From contig NZ_CABPSH010000002.1 in NCBI RefSeq assembly GCF_902459725.1, positions 682,001 to 746,000 of the forward strand: a DNA stretch of 64,000 bases. Reading direction: 5' to 3'. Made by a program: the position numbers and the translations under genes. A model generated the notes under the pieces. It ran no database searches, was not told the origin of the DNA, and saw only the letters and a list, made by a program, of their open reading frames with translations. Within the stretch, counting starts at the first letter, position 1; each line of letters starts with the position of its first letter. Origin of the DNA: Pandoraea eparura (GTDB lineage Bacteria; Pseudomonadota; Gammaproteobacteria; Burkholderiales; Burkholderiaceae). Shown piece after piece: positions 17,430 to 26,174 of the stretch.

Positions 17430-18268
17430 GCGGCGTCCTCCTCGTAGAGCGCGACGGTCATCGCAGTGGTCGTCGCGAGGTAGTAGTTCAGATGCAGACG
17501 CTTGATGCGCGGGCCCAGCGCACCGCGCATCGACAGCCACATGATCTGCTCGACGCTCTCGGCACCGCCCCGCTCGACGTAATCCACATGCTTGAGTTCG
17601 GTCAACGTCTCGGGCTGGTTCTCGAGCAACGACAGGAATTCGCGATCCCACGCTTCGTCGTTGTAGCCTGCGCGCTCGCCGTGAATCTGGTGCGAGAGAC
17701 CGCCCGTGCCCACGACCACCACGCGCAGATCCTCCGGATACGACTCGATGGCGCGGCGCACGGCCTGACCGAGGCGATAGCAGCGACGGCCGGTCGGCAA
17801 CGGGTATTGCAGGACGTTGATGGCAATCGGCACGACGGTGCCCGGCCAGTCCGGCTTGTGCGGCCAGAGCAGCGGCAGCGGCGATGCGCAGCCGTGGTCG
17901 ATGGGCTTGTCCTGGAAGACGGTGATGTCGAACTCGTCGTTCACGAGCGACTCGGCGATGTGTGCCTGCAACGCCACGTCGCCTCGAATCGGCGGTAGCG
18001 GACGCAGCCCCGCCCCTTCGTCGGCAATCGGGAACGTGTCGCCCACGCCGAGCGCGAACGTCGGATACATGTCGAAGAAAAACGTGGTCGCGTGATCGTT
18101 GTAGAAAAACACCAGGACGTCAGCCTGCTTCTCGGCCAACCACTTCGCCACGGGCTCATAGCCCTCAAACAGCGGCGCCCACGCGGGATCCTGCTGCTTG
18201 CCCTTGTCGTACGCCACACCGATGGTCGGCACATGCGACGTGCCGATCCCCCCAATGATCTTTGCCAC
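17426..18268 (-). CDS. Extradiol dioxygenase catalytic subunit, LigB-like (gallate or protocatechuate)
   Basis: A 280-residue class III extradiol ring-cleavage dioxygenase. Expected Fe(II) ligands are His12 in GTSHVP, His59 in FYNDHATTFF and a glutamate in the late GGAESVEQIMW segment. The catalytic base is the histidine in GTGGLSHQIHG. It opens a catecholic ring beside a carboxylate. If gallate is the substrate the product is 4-oxalomesaconate, which the downstream galD, galB and galC products consume directly. If protocatechuate is the substrate, LigC and LigI would be needed and neither is in the window. It is the first gene of the minus-strand series, divergent from the GntR gene across two strong palindromes. 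Confidence 0.87.
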   Translation of the reverse strand: MAKIIGGIGTSHVPTIGVAYDKGKQQDPAWAPLFEGYEPVAKWLAEKQADVLVFFYNDHATTFFFDMYPTFALGVGDTFPIADEGAGLRPLPPIRGDVALQAHIAESLVNDEFDITVFQDKPIDHGCASPLPLLWPHKPDWPGTVVPIAINVLQYPLPTGRRCYRLGQAVRRAIESYPEDLRVVVVGTGGLSHQIHGERAGYNDEAWDREFLSLLENQPETLTELKHVDYVERGGAESVEQIMWLSMRGALGPRIKRLHLNYYLATTTAMTVALYEEDAA

Positions 18269-18344
18269 GTGAAGTCTCCGTCGTTTGTCTTGTCATGCGC
18301 GGGCGACGCCATGCGACGGCCCGCATTGATGCTGCGGCGAGTCT

Positions 18345-18360
18345 ATATGGGATCCCATAT
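18345..18360. promoter_or_regulatory. GntR-type operator O1
   Basis: A perfect 16-base palindrome, ATATGGGATCCCATAT, between the divergent dioxygenase and GntR genes, 76 bases before the dioxygenase start. The core resembles the ATTGGATCCAAT operator reported for the GntR-type vanillate regulator VanR of Caulobacter. It shares the core TATGGGATCCCATA with O2. The centres of the two are 53 bases apart, about five helical turns, so a looped dimer pair is possible. Confidence 0.65.
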
Positions 18361-18396
18361 GCACATAAAGCAGGGTATATACGGATGCGAAAGACA

Positions 18397-18414
18397 ATTA
18401 TGGGATCCCATAAT
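18397..18414. promoter_or_regulatory. GntR-type operator O2
   Basis: A perfect 18-base palindrome, ATTATGGGATCCCATAAT. The last six bases, CATAAT at 18409-18414, could be the -10 element of the gntR promoter, with TGCGAA at 18386-18391 as a weak -35 (17-base spacer). Binding here would therefore repress gntR itself, while O1 lies on the dioxygenase side. Confidence 0.65.
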
Positions 18415-18479
18415 AAAAAAGCCGAGGCTGGAAGGGTCCAGCACGACCGGCACGAATTCCCGCCATCGAAAGGAGACGC

Positions 18480-19148
18480 ATGCTGCATCCCACGCCAACC
18501 ACGGTCCAGTTGCGCGAGATGATCCTCAAGGGCGAACTGGCGCCGGGCGAGCGTCTGGCCGAAGCCAAGCTCGCCGAGCAACTGGGTGTTTCGCGCATGC
18601 CGGTACGGCAGGCATTGCCGGTGCTTGCCGAGGAAGGCCTGGTGGTGCGCGCCGGTCAGCGAGGCTATGCGGTGCGCGCGCATACGCGTGAGGAGAGTGT
18701 CGAGGCGCTGCATCTGCGCGGCGCGCTCGAAGGCTATGCCGCGCGTCTGCTCGCCGAGAAAGGCGCAAGCGTCGAGTTGCTTAAGCAGTTGCGCGACCTG
18801 CTGGCCGAAGGTGATGCCCTGCTCGCCGACCATACGATGACGGCCGAAGTCCAGATCGGCTATGCGTCGCTCAACGCACGCTTTCATGATCTGCTCGTCA
18901 CCGGCGCACAGAACGCGCTGCTCGAGGGCTTCGTCACGCGCTGCAATCTGGTGCCTTTCGTCGCGCCGCGCACGGTCGCCTTCGGGCACAAGGATCGACG
19001 CCAGTACGCCGACATCCTCGCGTACGCGCATCGGCAGCATCACGCGATCGTCGAGGCGATTGCCGCGCGCCAGCCCGATCGCGCCGAGTTCATGTGCCGC
19101 GAGCACATCGTCACGCAAGAACACAGCATGGGCGCGCAGTTGCTCTGA
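18480..19148 (+). CDS. GntR/FCD-family regulator (VanR-like)
   Basis: A 222-residue FadR-subfamily GntR repressor. The winged HTH occupies about residues 8-68 (KLAEQLGVSRMPVRQALPVL), and a helical FCD ligand-binding domain follows, with histidines such as the one in NARFHDLL expected to bind a metal. ATG 18480 follows AAAGGAGACGC. It sits between the dioxygenase operon and vanAB and next to two perfect palindromes. By position it should respond to vanillate, gallate or a product of them. VanR of Caulobacter is of the same family, which supports but does not prove the effector. Confidence 0.87.
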   Translation: MLHPTPTTVQLREMILKGELAPGERLAEAKLAEQLGVSRMPVRQALPVLAEEGLVVRAGQRGYAVRAHTREESVEALHLRGALEGYAARLLAEKGASVELLKQLRDLLAEGDALLADHTMTAEVQIGYASLNARFHDLLVTGAQNALLEGFVTRCNLVPFVAPRTVAFGHKDRRQYADILAYAHRQHHAIVEAIAARQPDRAEFMCREHIVTQEHSMGAQLL

Positions 19149-19250
19149 CGCGCCCCCTCCGACTTCACCGATTTCACCGACTTCATCCCGACCATCCTCT
19201 ATCGAGACGAGAGCGCGCCAATTGAAGGCGCGCCTAGGAGACAAGCCATC

Positions 19251-20315
19251 ATGTTCCTGAAAAATACCTGGTACGTGGCGTGCACGCCGGACGAGTTTGC
19301 CGACAAGCCGCTGGGCCGCAAGATCTGCAACGAGGCGATGGTGTTTTTCCGCGAAGCCAACGGCAACGTCGCGGCCCTCGAAGACTTCTGTCCGCACCGC
19401 GGCGCGGCGCTGTCGCTGGGCTTCGTCAAGGACGGCCACCTCGTGTGCGGTTATCACGGCCTGACGGTCGACGGTGGCGGCAAATGCACGAAGATGGTCG
19501 GCCAGCGTGTCGGCGGCTTTCCGAAAACGCGTGCGTATCCGTGCGTGGAGCGCTACGGCTTCGTGTGGGTCTGGCCGGGCGACGCCGCCCTCGCGAATCC
19601 CGACGAGATTCCGCATCTGGCATGGGCACTCAGCGATCGATGGGCGTACGGCGGCGGCCTGTATCACATCCAGTGCGACTATCGACTGATGATCGACAAT
19701 CTGATGGACCTGACGCACGAGACCTATGTGCACGCGACGAGCATCGGTCAGGAAGAGATCGAGGAAGCCCCGCCGAAGACGACGGTCGAGGGGGACAGCG
19801 TGATCACGGCGCGTCATATGGAGAACATCAAGGCCCCGCCGTTCTGGGCGAGCGCGCTGCGCGCGAACGGCCTGGACGACCAGGTGCCGTGCGACCGCTG
19901 GCAAGTGTGCCGCTTCACGCCGCCGAGTCACGTGATGATCGAAGTGGGCGTGGCGCACGCGGGGCATGGCGGTTACGATGCCCCGGCCGACAAGAAGGCG
20001 GGCAGCATCGTGGTCGACTTCATCACGCCTGAGACCGACGAATCGATCTGGTACTTCTGGGGCATGGCGCGCAACTTCAAGCCCGAGGATGCCGAGCTGA
20101 CCGCCGCGATCAAGCGCGGCCAGGGCGGCATCTTCGCCGAGGACCAGGAAGTGCTCGAAGCGCAGCAACGCAATCTCTCGGCGTATCCGGAGAAGAAGAT
20201 CCTGAAGCTCAACATCGACGCGGGCGGCGTGCAGTCGCGCAAGGTACTCGATCGCCTGATCGAGGCCGAGCGGGCAGGAACGGGGAGCGTGGCGAACGTG
20301 GAGAACGCGGCATGA
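19251..20315 (+). CDS. vanA: Vanillate O-demethylase oxygenase subunit
   Basis: A 354-residue Rieske non-heme iron oxygenase. The Rieske cluster ligands are Cys47, His49, Cys66 and His69 (CPHRG and CGYHG). The mononuclear iron motif is NLMDLTHETYVH with its Asp and two His. The NTWYVACTPDE start, the CDYRLMIDNLMDLTHETYVH block and the KLNIDAGGVQSR tail closely follow Pseudomonas VanA. It removes the O-methyl group from vanillate as formaldehyde, giving protocatechuate; related enzymes act on syringate. ATG 19251 follows AGGAGACAAGCC. It overlaps vanB by four bases. Confidence 0.93.
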   Translation: MFLKNTWYVACTPDEFADKPLGRKICNEAMVFFREANGNVAALEDFCPHRGAALSLGFVKDGHLVCGYHGLTVDGGGKCTKMVGQRVGGFPKTRAYPCVERYGFVWVWPGDAALANPDEIPHLAWALSDRWAYGGGLYHIQCDYRLMIDNLMDLTHETYVHATSIGQEEIEEAPPKTTVEGDSVITARHMENIKAPPFWASALRANGLDDQVPCDRWQVCRFTPPSHVMIEVGVAHAGHGGYDAPADKKAGSIVVDFITPETDESIWYFWGMARNFKPEDAELTAAIKRGQGGIFAEDQEVLEAQQRNLSAYPEKKILKLNIDAGGVQSRKVLDRLIEAERAGTGSVANVENAA

Positions 20316-21256
20316 AGGTCCGGCTCGCGAGCAAGCGCGATGTCGCCACCGACATTTGCGAATTCGAGTGGGTGAGCGTCGACGGCAGCCCGCTGCCGGC
20401 CTTCACCGCGGGTGCACACATCGACGTGCATGTCGCCGAGGGTCTCGTGCGGCAATACTCGTTGTGCAATGCGCCCGGGGAGACCCATCGCTACTGCTTG
20501 GGCGTGCTGCGCGACCCCGCGTCGCGAGGTGGCTCGAGCGCCATGCACGCGCTCACGCCTGGCACGACGGTGGAGATCAGCGCGCCGCGCAACCACTTCC
20601 CATTGGCGGAACACGCCACGCACAGCATCCTCCTTGCCGGGGGGATCGGCGTGACGCCGATTCTGTGCATGGCCGAAGCGTTGTCCGAGCGCGGCGCGTC
20701 GTTCGAAGTGCATTACGGCACGCGTGAACCGGCGCGCGCGGCATTTCGCGATCGTTTCGCCCGCGACGATCTCGCCGCGAAGACGCGTCTGTACTTCGAC
20801 AGCGAAGGCGAGCGCGCCGATCTCGACGCGATTCTCGCACATCCGTCCGGCGGCAAGCACCTGTATGTCTGCGGCCCGGCGGGATTCATCGATGCCGTGC
20901 TGGCGCGCGCGGAAGCGGCGCAGTGGCCGGAAGGCAATGTGCATCGCGAGTATTTCGCCGCGCCGGCACCCGCGGAGACGGCGGGCGACAAGGCGTTCCA
21001 GGTGAAGCTGCATTCGAGCGGTCGTGTGATCAACGTGAAGGCCGGCGAGACCATCGTCGCGGCGCTCGCCGCGCAGGGCGTGGAGGTACAGATGTCGTGC
21101 GAGCAAGGCGTGTGCGGCACGTGTCTCACGCGCGTGATCGACGGCACCCCCGAGCATCGCGACGTCTACCTGACCGACGACGAGCGCGCCGCCAACGACC
21201 AGATCCTGCCCTGCTGCTCGCGTAGCCAGTCGCCCATGCTGGTGCTCGATCTGTAA
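20312..21256 (+). CDS. vanB: Vanillate O-demethylase reductase subunit
   Basis: A 314-residue class IA oxygenase reductase. Order of domains: FMN-binding barrel (RQYSLCN at about 46-52), NAD-binding domain (LLAGGIGVTP and YVCGPAGF) and a C-terminal plant-type [2Fe-2S] ferredoxin with CEQGVCGTC and a distal CC pair. It passes electrons from NADH to VanA. It is coupled to vanA by an ATGA overlap and followed by a clear rho-independent terminator. Confidence 0.93.
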   Translation: MKVRLASKRDVATDICEFEWVSVDGSPLPAFTAGAHIDVHVAEGLVRQYSLCNAPGETHRYCLGVLRDPASRGGSSAMHALTPGTTVEISAPRNHFPLAEHATHSILLAGGIGVTPILCMAEALSERGASFEVHYGTREPARAAFRDRFARDDLAAKTRLYFDSEGERADLDAILAHPSGGKHLYVCGPAGFIDAVLARAEAAQWPEGNVHREYFAAPAPAETAGDKAFQVKLHSSGRVINVKAGETIVAALAAQGVEVQMSCEQGVCGTCLTRVIDGTPEHRDVYLTDDERAANDQILPCCSRSQSPMLVLDL

Positions 21257-21284
21257 CGCGTCATTGTCAACACCGAAGGGCATC

Positions 21285-21320
21285 GCCCCGCTTCGCATCG
21301 CGAGCGGGGCTGATTTTTTT
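21285..21320 (+). terminator. Rho-independent terminator after vanAB
   Basis: An eight-base-pair GC stem, GCCCCGCT (21285-21292) with AGCGGGGC (21303-21310), is followed by TGATTTTTTT. It lies 29 bases after the vanB stop and ends the gntR-vanA-vanB strand. Confidence 0.85.
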
Positions 21321-21409
21321 AACGATGGCCTGAACGCAGCGCGAGCATCATCGGCGCTATCGACGTATTGACCTGATCGACGCCGCGGATGCCATGGCCG
21401 CCCTGGACA

Positions 21410-22777
21410 TCACAGCACCCGATCCCTTGTCTCCCGGACGAGGAACGTCGAGATCAACGCCATCGCGGCGAGCACAACGAAGTAGACGATGACCGGCCAA
21501 ATGTGGCCATGGCTCCAGGCAAGCAGACTCGCCGCGATCATCGGTGCGAGTCCGCCCCCCAGCACAGTACCGATCTGCTTGCCGAGCGACACGCCCGAGA
21601 AGCGCACACGCGTATCGAACAGTTCCGAGAAGAAGCTGCCTTCGGGGCCGAACATCATCGGGTGAATCAGGCCCGCGCCGATCACGATGGCGAACACAAC
21701 CAGCGCCGTCTCCTTGCTGCCCATCATCAGGAAGAACGGATAGATGAAGATCGCCGTGGCGGCCAACCCCAACAGGAACATCGGACGGCGTCCCAGCTTG
21801 TCGGAGAGCATGCCGAACGTCGGGATCGTCAGCATGGCGAGCAGGTTCGCGTACAGCACGCCGTCGGCCATCACGTTGCGCGGCAAGCCGAGCGTCTTGG
21901 TGCCATACGACAGCGAGAAGATCGCCACCAGGTAAAAGAAGCTCGTCTCGGCCAGGCAAATGAAGAACGTGACAAGCGTCGGCCGCCAGTAATGCGTGAG
22001 CACTTCCACGACCGGCACTTTCGCGATGTCGCGATGTTGCTCCGCCGCCTTGAAGCTCGGCGACTCCTCGACTTTCAGGCGCACGTAGGTGCCCAGTGCC
22101 ACGAGCAGCAGGCTTACGAGAAACGGCACGCGCCAACCCCACGCGAGCAAATCTTTTTCGGGCAGGCGGGTGATCAGCACGATGGCGAGCGACGCGCCAA
22201 CGATCGACGTCGGCCCGGCGGCCTGGATCAGTCCGCCGAACAGGCCGCGCAAGTGCGCGGGGGCCCCCTCGACCGTCATCAGCAACCCGCCGACCGACTC
22301 GCCACCGAGCGCAAACCCCTGCACGAAGCGCAGTGTGACGAGCATGATCGGCGCCCACATGCCGACCTGGTCGTAGGTCGGCAACAGACCGATCATCGTG
22401 GTGGCCACGCCCATCAGAATCAGCGTGAACAGCAGAATCGACTTGCGCCCGATGCGGTCGCCGAAGTGTCCGAACACGATGCCGCCAATGGGCCGCGCGA
22501 GGAAGCCCACGGCGAACGTGGCGAATACGGCGATCATGCCGGTCATCGCGTCGAGCTGCGGGAAGAACAGCCGGTCGAACACGATGGGCGCGAGAAAGCC
22601 GTAGACGAAAAAGTCATACCACTCGATGGCGGTACCGAAGCAACTGGCCGCGACTACGCGGCCGAAGTTCGCCGTCGCGCCGGCGGTGTTCGCTTCCAAG
22701 TGATGCACGTCGCCGGCCTGCGTGTGGCCGGACGTGGCACCGGCAGCCGCCGGTGCAGTCTCAAACGGTTGTGACAC
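21410..22777 (-). CDS. MFS metabolite:H+ symporter (aromatic or dicarboxylate permease)
   Basis: A 455-residue, 12-helix MFS permease of the MHS family (ShiA, ProP, KgtP-like). The A-loop motif GHFGDRIGRKS and the repeated SDKLGRRPMF are visible, and FGTAIEWYDFFVYG at the first helix is diagnostic of the family. GTG 22777 is chosen because a strong GGAGGAG lies seven bases upstream; the in-frame ATG at 22846 has none. It is the last gene of the decarboxylase-dehydrogenase-permease series, so it probably imports their aromatic substrate. Confidence 0.88.
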   Translation of the reverse strand: MSQPFETAPAAAGATSGHTQAGDVHHLEANTAGATANFGRVVAASCFGTAIEWYDFFVYGFLAPIVFDRLFFPQLDAMTGMIAVFATFAVGFLARPIGGIVFGHFGDRIGRKSILLFTLILMGVATTMIGLLPTYDQVGMWAPIMLVTLRFVQGFALGGESVGGLLMTVEGAPAHLRGLFGGLIQAAGPTSIVGASLAIVLITRLPEKDLLAWGWRVPFLVSLLLVALGTYVRLKVEESPSFKAAEQHRDIAKVPVVEVLTHYWRPTLVTFFICLAETSFFYLVAIFSLSYGTKTLGLPRNVMADGVLYANLLAMLTIPTFGMLSDKLGRRPMFLLGLAATAIFIYPFFLMMGSKETALVVFAIVIGAGLIHPMMFGPEGSFFSELFDTRVRFSGVSLGKQIGTVLGGGLAPMIAASLLAWSHGHIWPVIVYFVVLAAMALISTFLVRETRDRVL

Positions 22778-22871
22778 GGTTGTCTCCTCCGGCCGTCTGT
22801 TCCGGTGTCCCGGCTGCGGCGGTATGGTGGTCCTGCATGACGTCATCGTTGCGCTGGCGACTGGACGTCGT

Positions 22872-24341
22872 TCAGAACGGGTAATGACGCGGGGTGGTCT
22901 GCACCGTCATCCAGCGCAGATCGGTGAATTCATGAATGCCGGCCTTGCCGCCGAAACGTCCCCAGCCGCTCGACTTCACGCCGCCGAACGGCATCTGCGC
23001 TTCGTCGTGCACCGTGGGGCCATTGATGTGGCAGATGCCTGATTCGATGCGCCTGGCTACGCCCATCGCGCGGGCGATGTCGCGACTGAACACGGCGGAC
23101 GACAGGCCATAGGCGTTGTCGTTGGCGCAGGCGATAGCGGCTTCGTCGTCCTTCACGCGCACAATGCCCTTGACCGGACCGAACGACTCCTCGCGATAGA
23201 TCTGCATGTCCGGCGTGACGTGATCGAGCAACGTCGCAGGCATGAGCGTAGTGTCGGCACGGCCGCCGCACAGCAGCGTTGCGCCCTTGGCGAGCGCGTC
23301 GTCGATCAACGCATTGCAGCGCGCGACGGTCGCCATGTCGATCACCGAGCCCAGCACGACCGGGCCGTCTCGCGGATCGCCCAGCGGCAGCGCGCGCGCC
23401 TTGGCGGCCAGCTTGTCGACAAAGGCGTCGGCAATCGATTCGGCCACCACGATGCGCTCCGTCGACATGCAGATCTGGCCGGAGTTGGCGAACGCGCCGA
23501 ACGCGACACCGCTCACCGCCGCGTCAAGATCGGCGTCGTCGAGCACAAGACACGGTGCCTTGCCGCCCAGCTCCAGCACCGCCGGCTTGAGATGCTCGGC
23601 GCACAGCGTGGCGATGATGCGGCCGACGCGCGTCGAACCGGTGAAGTTCACGCGACGCACGGCAGGTGCGGCGATCAGCGCTTCGACGATGGCGCCCGCG
23701 TCTTTCGGTGCATTCGTGATGAAGTTCACGACGCCCGGTGGCAGACCCGCTTCGTCAAGCGCATCGGCAATCAGGCCGTGCGTAGCCGGGCACAGCTCCG
23801 AGCCCTTGAAGACGACGCTGTTGCCGCAGGCGAGCGGCAGCGCGACCGAGCGCACGCCAAGAATCACTGGCGCATTCCACGGCGCGATGCCAAGCACTAC
23901 GCCGGCGGCCTGACGCACGCCCATTGCGAGGCTGCCGGGCACATCCGAGGGAATGATCTCGCCGGCGATCTGCGTCGTCATGGCAGCCGCTTCGCGCAGC
24001 CCCTGCGCCGCCAGATGCACGTTGAAGCCGGCCCACAGGCCAGACGCTCCCGTTTCCGCCGCCATGGCCGCCTGAAACGCCTCGACCTTCGCTTCAAGCC
24101 GGTCGGCAGCCTTCATCAACAGCGCGCGCCGTTCGCCGGGCCCGGTGTTCGACCAGGCGGGGAACGCGTCCGATGCGGCGCACACCGCGGCGCGGGCGTC
24201 GTCGAGCGTGGCGGCCGGTGCCCGCGAAGCGACGTCGCCGTCCAACGGATTGCGCCGCTCGAACGTGGCGCCGTGTGTCGCGCCGACGCGCTTGCCGGCG
24301 ATCAGCATCGACAGCGCTTTGGGGTCTTGCTGGGTTTGCAT
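22872..24341 (-). CDS. Vanillin/benzaldehyde-type aldehyde dehydrogenase
   Basis: A 489-residue NAD(P)-dependent aldehyde dehydrogenase. Visible motifs: APWNAPVILG (cofactor loop), NFTGSTRVG (Rossmann turn), ELGGKAPCLV with the general-base glutamate, and the catalytic cysteine in NSGQICMSTER. The GQICMSTER form is common in vanillin and salicylaldehyde dehydrogenases. ATG 24341 follows CAGGAGACAAAA. It follows the benzoylformate decarboxylase gene directly, so oxidation of the aldehyde product to the benzoate is the likely job; vanAB nearby makes vanillin a good candidate. Confidence 0.88.
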   Translation of the reverse strand: MQTQQDPKALSMLIAGKRVGATHGATFERRNPLDGDVASRAPAATLDDARAAVCAASDAFPAWSNTGPGERRALLMKAADRLEAKVEAFQAAMAAETGASGLWAGFNVHLAAQGLREAAAMTTQIAGEIIPSDVPGSLAMGVRQAAGVVLGIAPWNAPVILGVRSVALPLACGNSVVFKGSELCPATHGLIADALDEAGLPPGVVNFITNAPKDAGAIVEALIAAPAVRRVNFTGSTRVGRIIATLCAEHLKPAVLELGGKAPCLVLDDADLDAAVSGVAFGAFANSGQICMSTERIVVAESIADAFVDKLAAKARALPLGDPRDGPVVLGSVIDMATVARCNALIDDALAKGATLLCGGRADTTLMPATLLDHVTPDMQIYREESFGPVKGIVRVKDDEAAIACANDNAYGLSSAVFSRDIARAMGVARRIESGICHINGPTVHDEAQMPFGGVKSSGWGRFGGKAGIHEFTDLRWMTVQTTPRHYPF

Positions 24342-24394
24342 GGTGTTTTGTCTCCTGGCTCGGTAGTTCGTCTCGGGATGGCTCGCGCCGTGCG

Positions 24395-26023
24395 TCATGT
24401 CACCATGATCTCGACGAGACGCGTCTCGCCGCTCGCGAATGCCTGCGACAGGACGTCGCGCAATTCGCCGCCCTGCGCGACGCGCTGCGCGCGCACGCCC
24501 ATGCCTTCGGCCAGACGCACGAAATCCAGATCAGGCAGATCGGTCCCCTGCACCGGATCGGCCGGACCGAAGCCGAACGACGGCGCGAAGTCCTGTAATG
24601 CTGCGTATCGGCAATTATTAAGGATAACGAACGTGATTGGCAGCCTGGCTTGGGCCGCGCTCCACAAGCCCTGAATCGAGTACATCGCGGAGCCATCGCC
24701 AATCAGGCCGATGACGCGCCGCCCGGGATGCGCCATCGCCACCCCGACGGCCGCGGGCATCGAGTAGCCGAGACCGCCGCTGTTCATCGTGTAGAACGTG
24801 CCTGGCTGCGAGAAACGCAGGTATTGCTGCATGACGGGGCGCGCGCTCGGCGCCTCCTCGACGACGATGTCATGGGCCTCGCGCACGCTCGCGAGCGTTT
24901 GCAGTGCGAAGGCCGTCGACATGCGCTCGCCTGCCGCGTTCGGCAGCGCCACCGGCGGCATGCTGCGCGGCGGCGGCAACTCACGCTCACCGAGGACCTC
25001 ACGCGCGAGCAGGGCTTCCACGCCGAGTCGCACGTTACCGACGACAGAGGCGCCGACCGGCGTCCACGCGGCCACGCCCGGATCTTCGGTCAACTGGAAC
25101 AGCGAAGCGCCCTCGGGCACATGCGGCCCGGCCCCTTCCACGTGATACGTGAACGCCGGGGCGCCAATCACGAGAATCAGATCGTGACCGCCCAGCAGAT
25201 CGACGATCTTCTCGCGCATCGGCGGCAGGAACCCGGCAAACAGCCGGTGATCTTCCGGGAACGCGCAACGCGCGGACATGGGTGCGGTGAAGACGCGCGC
25301 GTGATGCCGCTCGGCCAACGCGCGCACGACATCGAATGCCCCCGCGCGGTCAATCGACGAACCGACCACGAACACCGGACGCAAGCATGCGTCGAGCGCC
25401 GCCCCAAGTTGGGCAAGCGCGAACGGGTCGGGCTGCACCCGCGTGCTCACCTGACGCGGCGGCAATGCCTCGGCCGGCCGATCCCAATCGTCGACCGGAA
25501 TGGAGACGAAGACCGGCCCCTTCGGCTCCTGCATGGCGATGTGATACGCCCGAGCCAGCGCCAGCGGCACGTCTTCGGCTCGCGCCGGTTCCAGACTGAA
25601 CTTGACATACGGTTGCGGCAGCTCGGTCGCACGCGCCGACGCGAGGAACGGATCGAACGGGAGAATCGAGCGCGCCTGCTGTCCGGCCGTCACGATGAGC
25701 GGCGTCTGGTTCTTGTAGGCGGTAAAGATGTTGCCCATCGCGTTGCCCACACCGGCGGCCGAGTGCAGGTTGATGAACGCCGCGTTGCCGCTCGCCTGCG
25801 CGTAACCATCGGCCATGCCGACAACGACGGCCTCCTGCAGGCCCAGCACGTACTCGAAGTCCGGCGGGAAGTCGCGGAACAACGGCAGCTCGGTCGAACC
25901 GGGGTTGGCGAATACCTTTGTCATGCCATGGCGGCGCATCAGATCGATGACCACCTCGCGAACCGTCAGGGTCTGAGGGTCGCCGGCGCGTTGGCCGGCA
26001 CGAAGTTCTCGGCTGTCTTTCAT
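24395..26023 (-). CDS. mdlC: Benzoylformate decarboxylase (ThDP-dependent)
   Basis: A 542-residue thiamine-diphosphate enzyme. It keeps marks of Pseudomonas MdlC: FANPGSTELP with the active-site serine, the LQEAVVVGMADGYA cofactor glutamate block, NLHSAAGVGNAMG with the active-site histidine, and the YHVEG histidine. The cofactor motif GDGSAMYSIQG...ILNN lies near residue 440. It decarboxylates benzoylformate or ring-substituted forms to the aldehyde. ATG 26023 follows AGGAGACGACAG. The mandelate racemase and mandelate dehydrogenase of the classical pathway are absent here. Confidence 0.88.
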   Translation of the reverse strand: MKDSRELRAGQRAGDPQTLTVREVVIDLMRRHGMTKVFANPGSTELPLFRDFPPDFEYVLGLQEAVVVGMADGYAQASGNAAFINLHSAAGVGNAMGNIFTAYKNQTPLIVTAGQQARSILPFDPFLASARATELPQPYVKFSLEPARAEDVPLALARAYHIAMQEPKGPVFVSIPVDDWDRPAEALPPRQVSTRVQPDPFALAQLGAALDACLRPVFVVGSSIDRAGAFDVVRALAERHHARVFTAPMSARCAFPEDHRLFAGFLPPMREKIVDLLGGHDLILVIGAPAFTYHVEGAGPHVPEGASLFQLTEDPGVAAWTPVGASVVGNVRLGVEALLAREVLGERELPPPRSMPPVALPNAAGERMSTAFALQTLASVREAHDIVVEEAPSARPVMQQYLRFSQPGTFYTMNSGGLGYSMPAAVGVAMAHPGRRVIGLIGDGSAMYSIQGLWSAAQARLPITFVILNNCRYAALQDFAPSFGFGPADPVQGTDLPDLDFVRLAEGMGVRAQRVAQGGELRDVLSQAFASGETRLVEIMVT

Positions 26024-26174
26024 GGGGGCTGTCGTCTCCTGCCACCGTCGACGGGCGAACGCGTGACGGCGGGGGTTGTTGTGGCTCGGGCCGCGCGATC
26101 GGACGCGGGTCTCGGCGAGCGTTTCGACGAGTATAGGGAGTCGATATATGCACCGGAATTGCTTTTGCTTACCG

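Noticed and set aside
18165-20168. Long minus-strand frame (about 667 codons) opposite gntR and vanA
   Set aside because: It is antisense to two clearly conserved genes and lacks any recognised domain. Long antisense frames are common in this GC-rich sequence.
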